Source: an uncultured Collinsella sp.
Lineage (GTDB): Bacteria; Actinomycetota; Coriobacteriia; Coriobacteriales; Coriobacteriaceae
Direction: 5' to 3'
DNA: 14,699 bases
Assembly: GCA_900552755.1 (NCBI GenBank)
Contig: USAY01000041.1
Coordinates: 1 to 14,699 of the forward strand
How positions within the stretch are numbered: the stretch's first letter is position 1; the number at the start of each line of letters is the position of its first letter. The position numbers were made by a program, and so were the translations under genes. Below the pieces are notes generated by a model. The model made no database searches. It had not been told where the DNA came from and saw nothing but the letters and a program-made list of their open reading frames with translations. This document shows, piece by piece, positions 7,759 through 13,776 of this stretch.

Positions 7759-8280
7759 CTATTCTGCTAGACCGTCGGCCTTTGCAATCCCGTTTGTCGA
7801 ACCGTCCTGATAGACAATCTTGACGTGCTCGACCTCGGACACCGCAACACCCGACGGGGGCTCCAGGCGCCATTCCGTCAGCGCGATATCCATCGTCGTG
7901 GGCACATCCCCTTGATCTTTGAGCTTCACCGTCAACGTTTTGAACGTCGCATCATACGTCACGCGTTCGATTTCCTCACCAGGAATAGACCCACCACTCA
8001 GCTGCAACTGCACAAACTCATCGCACGGGTACCAATAATCGCCCGGAACGGCGAGCGTATTGGCATTACCGCCAGTACTCCTCACCGTCATAATCGGTAG
8101 GCTATCATCAGCCTCGAACTCCCATGCAGCGCCGCCGCGACCACCAAACGTCCAGATACAAAAGGCAATCACCAGCACGGCAAGCACCGCAAAACCGATC
8201 GCGACAAGGCCATGGTGCGCACGGCTTTCCTCGGCCGATACATCCCATTGCGTCTCTCGATATAGATGCTTGTCTTCCAT
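7759..8280 (-). CDS. Membrane-anchored protein of unknown function
   Basis: I do not recognise a named family. The 173-residue product starts MEDKHLYRETQWDVSAEE and has one hydrophobic helix at about residues 24-44 (LVAIGFAVLAVLVIAFCIWTF). A short glycine-rich hinge and a polar domain of about 120 residues follow. The layout suggests an N-in, C-out membrane protein with an extracytoplasmic, probably beta-rich domain. The ATG at 8278-8280 follows GAGGAGG with a six-base gap, so the start is well supported. The frame stays open much further upstream, but that part overlaps thiC antisense and is not coding. It diverges from the riboswitch-controlled thiC, so it is unlikely to share its regulation. 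Confidence 0.8.
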   Translation of the reverse strand: MEDKHLYRETQWDVSAEESRAHHGLVAIGFAVLAVLVIAFCIWTFGGRGGAAWEFEADDSLPIMTVRSTGGNANTLAVPGDYWYPCDEFVQLQLSGGSIPGEEIERVTYDATFKTLTVKLKDQGDVPTTMDIALTEWRLEPPSGVAVSEVEHVKIVYQDGSTNGIAKADGLAE

Positions 8281-8330
8281 GTTCGCCTCCTCACAGGCAC
8301 GCTCGTTAGGCCAATCGTACCCATTCGAGC

Positions 8331-8336
8331 TATACT
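8331..8336 (+). promoter_or_regulatory. Candidate -10 element for thiC
   Basis: TATACT matches the -10 consensus at five of six bases. It lies about 20 bases before the TPP aptamer, where a promoter for the riboswitch leader is expected. No convincing -35 is seen (TTAGGC at 8306-8311 is weak and spaced 19). Confidence 0.35.
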
Positions 8337-8352
8337 TGAGCCCATTACATAA

Positions 8353-8443
8353 ACGGGGGGCTTGCAGGACAAGACGGCAGGCTGAGATTGGGCGCGCCCG
8401 CCCTGACCCGCAAACCTGATATGGGTAATGCCAACGAAGGGAG
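8353..8443 (+). promoter_or_regulatory. TPP riboswitch (THI element) controlling thiC
   Basis: The stretch carries the conserved thi-box blocks in order: GGCTGAGA (8380-8387), CTGACCC (8403-8409), CCTGAT (8415-8420), GGGTAATGCCAACG (8423-8436) and AGGGA (8438-8442). A short GC-rich P3-type arm lies between the first two. This RNA binds thiamin pyrophosphate and lowers expression of the gene behind it. Its 3' end, AAGGGAG, lies nine bases before the thiC start and is the only good ribosome binding site. Control is therefore probably translational, by closing the aptamer over that site. Confidence 0.95.
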
Positions 8444-8451
8444 CCGTGCCA

Positions 8452-9786
8452 ATGAGCACACAGACCGAGCCCAAGCTCGTCACGCAAATCGACTTCGCCC
8501 GCGCCGGGCAGATCACACCGCAGATGAAGGAGGTCGCCGAGCGCGAGCATCGCGACCCCGAGTACATCCGCGAGCGCGTGGCCGACGGCCGCATCGCCAT
8601 TCCTGCCAACATCGTGCACATCAAAAAAGGCATGCGCGCCTTTGGCGTCGGTGAGGGCCTGTCCACCAAGGTCAACGTGAACTTGGGCATCTCGGGCGAC
8701 AAGGCCGATGCCGCCGAGGAATGGAAGAAGGTCAAGATCGCCGAGGACTTTGGCGCCGACGCCATCATGGACCTCTCCAACTCGGGCAAGACGCGCCAGT
8801 TCCGCCAGCAGCTCATCGACGAGACGCCGCTCATGGTAGGTACCGTCCCCATGTACGACGCCATCGGCTACATGGAAAAGCCGCTGGTCAAGCTTACCAA
8901 GGACGACCTGTTCGAGGTCGTGCGCGCGCACGCCGAGGACGGCGTGGACTTTATGACCATCCACTGCGGCATCAACAAGTCGGTCACAAAGACCTTTAAG
9001 GAGACCGGCCGCCTCATGAACATCGTGAGCCGCGGCGGCTCGCTGCTGTTTGGCTGGATGGAGGTCACCGGTAACGAGAACCCGTTCTATGAGTTCTACG
9101 ACGAGCTGCTCGAGATTTGCCACGAGTACGACGTGACGATTTCGCTCGGCGACTCCTGTCGCCCGGGCTGCCTCTACGACTCCAACGACGCCACCGAGAC
9201 CGCCGAGATGATCGAGCTGGGCAAGCTGTGCAAGCGCGCATGGGCCGCCGGCGTCCAGGTTATGGTCGAGGGTCCGGGCCACATGGCGCTCGACGAGATC
9301 GCCGCCAACATGAAACTGCAGAAGCGCCTGTGCCACAACGCCCCGTTCTATGTGCTCGGGCCGCTGGTGACCGATATCGGCGTGGGCTACGACCACATCA
9401 CCGCTGCCATCGGCGGCGCTATCTCCGCCAGCTCCGGCGCCGACTTCCTGTGCTACGTGACGCCGGCCGAGCACTTGTGCCTGCCCAACGCCCAGGACGT
9501 GCTCGACGGCCTCATGGCCACCAAGATTGCCGCACACGCCGCCGACATCGCCAAAAAGGTGCCCCACGCCCGCGACATGGACGACAAGATGGGCCAGGCA
9601 CGCCGCAAGCTCGACTGGGACGCCATGTGGAAGTGCGCGCTCGACCCGGTTACGGGCAAGAAGCGCTACGAGGAGTCCCCCGCCGCCACCGAGGGCACTT
9701 GCACCATGTGTGGCAAGATGTGCGCCGTCCGCACCGTCAACAAGATCTTCGAGGGCACCACGATCGACCTCGGCATGGAGGACTAA
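8452..9786 (+). CDS. thiC: Phosphomethylpyrimidine synthase
   Basis: ThiC is a radical-SAM iron-sulfur enzyme that rearranges aminoimidazole ribotide into HMP-P, the pyrimidine precursor of thiamin. The 444-residue product is the short form, without the extra N-terminal region of proteobacterial enzymes. Family stretches include IPANIVHIKKGMRAFGVG, TVPMYDAIGYM, DFMTIHCGI, SLGDSCRPGC and VEGPGHMALDEI. The cluster-binding cysteines near the C-terminus are Cys417, Cys420 and Cys424 in CTMCGKMC, a CX2CX3C spacing. I prefer the ATG at 8452, nine bases after AAGGGAG. An in-frame ATG at 8428 lies inside the riboswitch and lacks a binding site. Expression should fall when thiamin pyrophosphate is abundant. 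Confidence 0.97.
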   Translation: MSTQTEPKLVTQIDFARAGQITPQMKEVAEREHRDPEYIRERVADGRIAIPANIVHIKKGMRAFGVGEGLSTKVNVNLGISGDKADAAEEWKKVKIAEDFGADAIMDLSNSGKTRQFRQQLIDETPLMVGTVPMYDAIGYMEKPLVKLTKDDLFEVVRAHAEDGVDFMTIHCGINKSVTKTFKETGRLMNIVSRGGSLLFGWMEVTGNENPFYEFYDELLEICHEYDVTISLGDSCRPGCLYDSNDATETAEMIELGKLCKRAWAAGVQVMVEGPGHMALDEIAANMKLQKRLCHNAPFYVLGPLVTDIGVGYDHITAAIGGAISASSGADFLCYVTPAEHLCLPNAQDVLDGLMATKIAAHAADIAKKVPHARDMDDKMGQARRKLDWDAMWKCALDPVTGKKRYEESPAATEGTCTMCGKMCAVRTVNKIFEGTTIDLGMED

Positions 9787-9968
9787 CCCTGTCGCCGCGG
9801 CCGCCTCTGGCGGCGAGCTGGTGCCTGTCAATTGTTGACGTGTGAACATTTGCTTGCATTTGCGTAAAGATTGCATCGCCCGCCCGGGTTCGGCATAGAG
9901 TCGGCCCGGGCATCTTTATAATGCTGGCTTAAAGACCCATTTGATTCCGACCGAACAAGGGAGCGAAC
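9787..9968. other. thiC-thiD intergenic region with small hairpin and repeated GCCCGGG
   Basis: A small GCCGCC/GGCGGC hairpin (9800-9814) follows the thiC stop by 13 bases but lacks a T-run. Nearer thiD, GCCCGGG occurs at 9882-9888 and again at 9904-9910, 22 bases apart, just before the TATAAT element. Together these suggest that thiD has its own promoter rather than depending wholly on the thiC riboswitch. Confidence 0.4.
9917..9922 (+). promoter_or_regulatory. Candidate -10 element for thiD
   Basis: A perfect TATAAT lies 47 bases before the thiD start codon, in an otherwise G+C-rich stretch. A -35 hexamer at standard spacing is not convincing. The spacer overlaps the second GCCCGGG copy, which would suit an activator or repressor site. 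Confidence 0.4.
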
Positions 9969-10799
9969 ATGGATCGCAGTAAGGTACCTGCCGTTCTATC
10001 CATCGCAGGATCCGATTCCAGCGGTGGCGCCGGCATTCAGGCCGACATCAAGACCATCACGGTACACCGCCTGTATGCCGAGACGGCCATCACCGCCATC
10101 ACCGCACAGAACACCCTGGGCGTCACCGCCGTGCAGAACATCTCCCCGGATATTGTCGCGGCGCAGATCGATGCCGTTTTTGACGATATCCGCCCCAACG
10201 CCGTTAAGATTGGCATGGTTTCCTCTGCCGAGATTATCGATGTTATCGCCGACCGCCTGAGCGCTTGGAACGCGACAAACGTGGTAGTCGACCCCGTCAT
10301 GGTAGCCACCTCGGGCGCACGGCTGATTGCCGAAGATGCCGCCGAGGCGCTCACCCGCCGCCTGTTCCCGCTAGCGACGGTTATCACGCCCAATATTCCC
10401 GAGGCCATGGCCCTGCTCGACTACGAGGTCGACTCCGAGCGCACGCAGCAAAATGCTGCCATGCTCCTCACCCGCCGCTTTGGTTGCGCATCCCTCGTTA
10501 AGGGCGGGCATCTTGTCAACGAGGCCAACGATGTACTGGCCGAACCCGCGCCACTCGATGACGAGGGCAACCATCTTGGAGATCCACTCACCACGTGGTT
10601 CCGCCACAAGCGCATCGAGACCGACAACACGCACGGCACCGGATGCACGCTCTCGTCCGCCATCGCCTGCGCGCTGGCCCAGGGCATGGATCTTGCCGAT
10701 GCCGTCAACGCCGGCAAGGCCTACCTAACGGGCGCCCTCGCCGCCGGCCTGAACATGGGCAAAGGCTCCGGCCCTGTCAACCACATGTGGCAGTACTGA
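9969..10799 (+). CDS. thiD: Hydroxymethylpyrimidine/phosphomethylpyrimidine kinase
   Basis: This 276-residue ribokinase-fold enzyme phosphorylates HMP to HMP-P and then to HMP-PP, the form joined to the thiazole moiety by ThiE. The N-terminus LSIAGSDSSGGAGIQADIKT is the substrate-binding signature. VVDPVMVATSGARL, TPNIPEA and VKGGH are further family blocks. NTHGTGCTLSSAIA near the C-terminus carries the anion hole and Cys226. AAGGGAGC lies just upstream of the ATG at 9969. It follows thiC on the same strand after 182 bases and acts on the ThiC product. No thiE or thiM is visible in the window. Confidence 0.96.
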   Translation: MDRSKVPAVLSIAGSDSSGGAGIQADIKTITVHRLYAETAITAITAQNTLGVTAVQNISPDIVAAQIDAVFDDIRPNAVKIGMVSSAEIIDVIADRLSAWNATNVVVDPVMVATSGARLIAEDAAEALTRRLFPLATVITPNIPEAMALLDYEVDSERTQQNAAMLLTRRFGCASLVKGGHLVNEANDVLAEPAPLDDEGNHLGDPLTTWFRHKRIETDNTHGTGCTLSSAIACALAQGMDLADAVNAGKAYLTGALAAGLNMGKGSGPVNHMWQY

Positions 10800-10905
10800 C
10801 CTGTAGGAACGACAAAAACGAACACGCCGTTTACCTGCTGGTTTAAGTACGACAACAACGGCAGAAGCGCGTAAAAACGGGTTAGCACACGCACTTGGGA
10901 TAATT

Positions 10906-10949
10906 TGGGGATATGAAAGCCACGCGGGCGTGCACCCGAAATATCCCCA
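10906..10949 (+). terminator. Imperfect stem-loop downstream of thiD
   Basis: TGGGGATAT (10906-10914) and ATATCCCCA (10941-10949) can pair. Between them lies a smaller CACGC/GCGTG hairpin (10921-10932). A TTTATTAAC tail follows. It sits about 107 bases after the thiD stop and may be its transcription end; the stem is interrupted, so confidence is moderate. Further upstream, ACGACAAAAACG (10809-10820) and ACGACAACAACG (10849-10860) form a near-perfect direct repeat of unknown meaning. Confidence 0.45.
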
Positions 10950-10964
10950 TTTATTAACACAAAG

Positions 10965-10997
10965 AGGCCCCTCCCCGGGACTACCGGGGAGGGGCCT
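10965..10997. terminator. Strong hairpin between thiD and the phage lysis operon
   Basis: AGGCCCCTCCCCGG pairs perfectly with CCGGGGAGGGGCCT (14 bp, five-base loop). Read on the minus strand it is followed by CTTTGTGTTAATAAAT. It lies just past the last gene of the minus-strand phage operon, so it probably terminates that operon, and perhaps thiD from the other side. Its apex contains CCGGGACTA (10975-10983), which recurs beyond the recombinase gene. Confidence 0.75.
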
Positions 10998-11001
10998 GTC
11001 C

Positions 11002-11304
11002 TTATGGCCTGTCGATGATCACCTGATTGCCGTCCTCGTCGAGGTACGGCGTGATCGCGATGCCGCGGTCGCTCTCGACCACGATGTAGGCTCGATTCGT
11101 CGAGCGCTCGGTCGCGATGTACGAATTGACTCCACCAGGCAGATCGTACAGGGGGCCTTCCGACTGGTCCATGACAGCCATGTCAGATGCCGCCTGGGCA
11201 TTCTTGGGAGCCAAGGCTGAGCAGACGATGATGACGAGCGCCGACATTGCGATGAGGCACGCGATCGCATAGGCGAGGCTGAGCATCTTGTCTCTCGGTT
11301 TCAT
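11002..11304 (-). CDS. Small exported protein at end of lysis operon (DUF6440-like)
   Basis: The 100-residue product begins MKPRDKMLSLAYAIACLIAM, with a hydrophobic helix to about residue 30 and a possible signal-peptidase site after NAQA, so it is probably secreted or membrane-tethered. The C-terminal half ends in RAYIVVESDRGIAITPY then LDEDGNQVIIDRP. This resembles the small phage-associated DUF6440 domain (hydrophobic strand, Gly, then LxDxDGxPV); I judge this by eye. The ATG at 11302-11304 comes one base after the endolysin stop, with AGGGAG upstream, so the two are probably translationally coupled. The function is unknown; position suggests a lysis accessory or a host-surface role. Confidence 0.75.
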   Translation of the reverse strand: MKPRDKMLSLAYAIACLIAMSALVIIVCSALAPKNAQAASDMAVMDQSEGPLYDLPGGVNSYIATERSTNRAYIVVESDRGIAITPYLDEDGNQVIIDRP

Positions 11305-11305
11305 G

Positions 11306-12124
11306 TCACTCCCTGACGAGGTAGTCGTCGGCCTCGGGCTTGCCGGTGGCGCGTCCCACGGCAACATAGCGGATCTTCCCGCTGCCGCCGGTGTAGCGTC
11401 CCCAGATAAAGCCGTCCGCGGACTTATACCAGTCGTCGAGCACGACAGTCTGCCCCCTGCTGTAGGAGGTCACCACGGACCCGGAGAGGGATGGCGCCGA
11501 GCGCACGTTGAGCTTGAAGACGGTGCAGCGGTAGCGGCCTCCGAAGCTCTCGGTCTCAGTCGCCTGTTGGGTCGGCGGCTTCGCGGACGCCTGCTGAACG
11601 GGCGCGGAATTCGATGCCTTGATTCCGAAACTCTCGAGGTAGATTCGGGCCAGGTCATCGAGGTATTCATTGAACTTCTGCAAATCGCCGCCGTTGTCGA
11701 TGAAGCCGTTCTCGGCGAGACGGTAGTTGATGCCCCTCGCGGCGGCCCTGTTGATGTTGGCGAGGTCGGATCGCTTGACGAGCTTCTGCGCTCGGCCCGG
11801 CATGAACGCGGACAGCTTGTCCGCAAGCGCCTTGTCGTAGGAGTCCGGGCTGAACTTCGAGCTGATGATCACATGGGCACCGTGAGGTGTCTTGAGGCCG
11901 CTGGCGTCCATATGCAGCTCAACGACGGGGCCGTCAGCCTTGAGGCTGTTCAGCCCGCCATCCGCATACCAGTTGCGCGAAGTGTCGCAAAGCACCACCT
12001 CATCGCCGCCAAGCTCCTTGATGCGCCTGCCGAGCGCACGCACGCGCTCGGCCTCGGTGTACCCGCCGGCGCAGCAGCCGGGGTCGCCGGCGCCGTGCCC
12101 GCAGATGACGAACAGCTTGGCCAC
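11306..12124 (-). CDS. Phage endolysin: N-acetylmuramoyl-L-alanine amidase with SH3 domain
   Basis: This 272-residue enzyme cuts the bond between muramic acid and the peptide stem at the end of a lytic cycle. The N-terminal Amidase_3 domain (residues 1-170) shows the zinc ligands His10 in ICGHGAGDPG, Glu24 in GYTEAE and His71 in ELHMDAS, plus the catalytic Glu138 in LAENGFIDN. A Gln/Pro/Ala-rich linker (about 172-192) leads to an SH3b-type wall-binding domain (about 200-265, with LNVRSAPSLSG). There is no signal peptide, as expected for an enzyme released by a holin. I choose the GTG at 12122-12124 because GAGG lies six to seven bases upstream and it begins one base after the holin stop. Longer in-frame starts would overlap the holin gene. 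Confidence 0.92.
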   Translation of the reverse strand: MAKLFVICGHGAGDPGCCAGGYTEAERVRALGRRIKELGGDEVVLCDTSRNWYADGGLNSLKADGPVVELHMDASGLKTPHGAHVIISSKFSPDSYDKALADKLSAFMPGRAQKLVKRSDLANINRAAARGINYRLAENGFIDNGGDLQKFNEYLDDLARIYLESFGIKASNSAPVQQASAKPPTQQATETESFGGRYRCTVFKLNVRSAPSLSGSVVTSYSRGQTVVLDDWYKSADGFIWGRYTGGSGKIRYVAVGRATGKPEADDYLVRE

Positions 12125-12125
12125 G

Positions 12126-12365
12126 CTATTCCTCGCCGCCCTCGTGAGACGGTCCCGGCTGCGCGCCGCCAACCTCTGGCAGGTCGGTCGCGACACTGGT
12201 TAGCAGCGACACGACGGCGGCGACGCCCGCCACGCTCGCGACCTGCACCCAGTCGAGGTCCGTGAATCCGACGCTCCCGGTACCGATGAGCGCCACCGCC
12301 GTCTGAGCAGCCGTCTTGACGGCGCGGGTGAGGGCCGCGATTGCCCATTCCTCGTACTTCTCCAT
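12126..12365 (-). CDS. Phage holin (r1t-type)
   Basis: The 79-residue product starts MEKYEEWAIAALTRAVKTAAQ. It has two hydrophobic stretches, around AAQTAVALIGTG (residues 18-30) and WVQVASVAGVAAVVSLLTSVA (about 37-57), then a charged acidic tail ending HEGGEE. This matches small r1t-type holins, which collect in the cytoplasmic membrane and open holes for the endolysin. Family marks are RAVKT-AQT near the start and the VASVAG-SLLTS helix. GGAGG lies nine bases before the ATG at 12363-12365. It sits directly before the endolysin with a one-base gap, the classic lysis pair. A longer frame upstream overlaps the preceding gene and is not used. Confidence 0.88.
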   Translation of the reverse strand: MEKYEEWAIAALTRAVKTAAQTAVALIGTGSVGFTDLDWVQVASVAGVAAVVSLLTSVATDLPEVGGAQPGPSHEGGEE

Positions 12366-12369
12366 GATG

Positions 12370-12684
12370 CTAGTCCTCCGATTCTCCCCTGATGGGGGCG
12401 TTGACGATTTCCTGGTAGTAATGGGTGCCGGTGCCATTTCCGCCCATGCCGTGGTAGGCCCCGTAGACCTGCGAGGCCTCCTGCTTGACCCAGTCGGGGC
12501 AACCCTTGCCGCTGACCACGTAGCGCTCATGGAGGTCCACGAGGCGGCTTCGCAGCATCGTCCGAGTGCCCTCCTGCATCGCGTCCATGAGCCGGTACAG
12601 GCGCATGAGCGCACCCGCGAGGGCCGCGAGGACAACCGGCACGGCCCACTGGACGGCCGCGCTGGCTAGTTCTTCCATTCGCAT
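12370..12684 (-). CDS. Small phage membrane protein next to holin
   Basis: The product is 104 residues, or 102 from the second methionine. One N-terminal hydrophobic helix (VQWAVPVVLAALAGALM, about 11-27) is followed by a helical stretch and the C-terminal motif VYGAYHGMGGNGTGTHYYQE. Small proteins with a single N-terminal helix and a GGNGT-type C-terminus are common next to holins in Gram-positive phages; their role is unsettled, perhaps a holin partner or antiholin. Two starts are possible: ATG at 12682-12684 lies almost on top of GTGGGGG, while ATG at 12676-12678 is better spaced from it. The stop overlaps the spacing region of the holin ribosome binding site. Confidence 0.8.
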   Translation of the reverse strand: MRMEELASAAVQWAVPVVLAALAGALMRLYRLMDAMQEGTRTMLRSRLVDLHERYVVSGKGCPDWVKQEASQVYGAYHGMGGNGTGTHYYQEIVNAPIRGESED

Positions 12685-12691
12685 GCCCCCA

Positions 12692-13261
12692 CTAGGCCGT
12701 CAGCTGCTTCCATGCAGACTCGCTGCCGAACGTGCCCGGCTCGATTGTGTTGCCGTCCATCAGCGACTCGTAGACCTGGCCGTACTTGGTGACGCGGTCG
12801 CCCTTGGCGTAGGACTTGCCGCTGACCCACTCGGGAACGCTCTCGCCACCGGCCGTTGACGCCACGACCTTCGCCCAGTGCTGGGGGTCGGAAGCGGGAT
12901 CCGCCGCAGTCGCCGTGTGGCCGGAAATAGCCTTGTAGAGCGCGCCCTGCCAGAGCACGCGGTCTCCTTGCGCATAGACGTGACCGCATGCGTAGAGCGG
13001 ATAGAGCGCCGGAACCTTCAACGCATCATCGTCGGAGAGGGCGGCCGCCTGGATCTGGGCGAGCATGAGGGCCGCGTCCTGCGGCGTGCCCTCATCGGGG
13101 ACGAGAGTCCACACCTGCCAGATGGCGCCGTCATGCTGCTCATAGGAGAGCACCGTGTGGTAACCGGCGCCGGGGTTGGGTTCCGCCGCCTCGCGAATCG
13201 GCAGACCGGAGCCGTCCGTGGTCAGGTAGACAGACCCAGATACAAATTGTCCGTAAAACAT
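12692..13261 (-). CDS. Phage tail/receptor-binding-like protein with two carbohydrate-binding-type repeats
   Basis: The 189-residue product starts MFYGQFVSGSVYLTTDGSG; AAGGAG five bases before that ATG excludes a longer start. After an N-terminal region of about 90 residues, two repeats of roughly 45 residues follow. The first reads YACGHVYAQGDRVLWQGALY, the second WVSGKSYAKGDRVTKYGQVY. This W/Y-x-GKxYxxGDxV-x-x-GxxY pattern is the chitinase-type CBM5/12 fold often found on phage tail tips and baseplates, where it may bind host surface sugars. The first 130 residues are clearly related to the gene just upstream, so the two are tandem paralogues. A host receptor cannot be named. Confidence 0.82.
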   Translation of the reverse strand: MFYGQFVSGSVYLTTDGSGLPIREAAEPNPGAGYHTVLSYEQHDGAIWQVWTLVPDEGTPQDAALMLAQIQAAALSDDDALKVPALYPLYACGHVYAQGDRVLWQGALYKAISGHTATAADPASDPQHWAKVVASTAGGESVPEWVSGKSYAKGDRVTKYGQVYESLMDGNTIEPGTFGSESAWKQLTA

Positions 13262-13269
13262 TTTTCTCC

Positions 13270-13677
13270 TTAATGGTTGATTCTTTCCCAAAGCTCCGGG
13301 GCCGCATCGGGCTCAGATCCGATACGGGGCGCATGCGTCTGCAGGCACTTGTACAGGTCGCCTCCATATGCCACGCGCGCGCCAGCGGCATACGAGGCCT
13401 CGCCCACATACCACGGCCGGATGAGCTGGGGCACCTTCAGCGCGTCCTCATCACCGAGAGTCTCGGCGGACATGGCAGCAAGCCGCACCGCGTCATCGCG
13501 CACCCCGTCTGGCACGACACTCCATACTTGGTAGATGGAACCGCCCCGCTGCTCATACGCCATGTCCGCCTTGAAACCCTCGGGGACCTCAGGCTCATCA
13601 GACGCGAGAATCGGGAGACCCCTCCCGTCTGTCGCCAGGCGCACTGCGGGCCCGACAAGGGTCCCGATCAATGCCAT
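13270..13677 (-). CDS. Phage tail-tip-like protein, paralogue of the next gene in the operon
   Basis: The 135-residue product starts MALIGTLVGPAVRLATDGRG, with AGGAG five bases before the ATG. It aligns with the N-terminal two thirds of its neighbour: LATDGRGLPI against LTTDGSGLPI, YEQRGGSIYQVWSVVPD against YEQHDGAIWQVWTLVPD, and DEDALKVPQL against DDDALKVPAL. It has a single carbohydrate-binding-type repeat (SYAAGARVAYGGDLYKC). The gap to the next gene is eight bases. It is the first gene of the visible operon. In a complete phage, tail genes would be expected upstream, but here the recombinase lies there instead, which marks a possible deletion junction. Confidence 0.8.
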   Translation of the reverse strand: MALIGTLVGPAVRLATDGRGLPILASDEPEVPEGFKADMAYEQRGGSIYQVWSVVPDGVRDDAVRLAAMSAETLGDEDALKVPQLIRPWYVGEASYAAGARVAYGGDLYKCLQTHAPRIGSEPDAAPELWERINH

Positions 13678-13709
13678 TTAGACTCCTTTCTCTCGACCTC
13701 TCGTGGCAG

Positions 13710-13758
13710 AAATCCCACGCGCGTATCCTCTCCTTGAGAGCCCACGCGTCTGGGATTT
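13710..13758. repeat. 49-bp symmetric dyad between recombinase and tail operon
   Basis: Nested inverted repeats share one axis at 13734. AAATCCCA (13710-13717) mirrors TGGGATTT (13751-13758), and CTCTC (13728-13732) mirrors GAGAG (13736-13740). Ten-base spacers on each side contain CGCGT/ACGCG as a third matching block. In total 18 of 23 arm positions pair. CCCACGCG is also directly repeated (13714-13721, 13741-13748). It fills the 99-base gap between divergent genes, so it may be an operator, a recombinase binding/crossover site, or a transcribed hairpin. Confidence 0.75.
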
Positions 13759-13776
13759 ACGGGATTGGAGACCATG

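Noticed and set aside
8428..8451. Earlier in-frame ATG for thiC
   Set aside because: It lies inside the conserved TPP aptamer and has no ribosome binding site.
9800..9814. GCCGCC/GGCGGC hairpin after thiC as a terminator
   Set aside because: The stem is only six base pairs with a three-base loop and no T-run; kept only as a note in the intergenic entry.
8281..9876. Upstream extension of the membrane-protein frame, antisense to thiC
   Set aside because: It crosses the TPP riboswitch and thiC; the real start at 8280 has a GAGGAGG site.
11288..12265. 325-codon plus-strand frame opposite the endolysin
   Set aside because: Shadow frame; the endolysin and holin on the minus strand have motifs, binding sites and coupled spacing.
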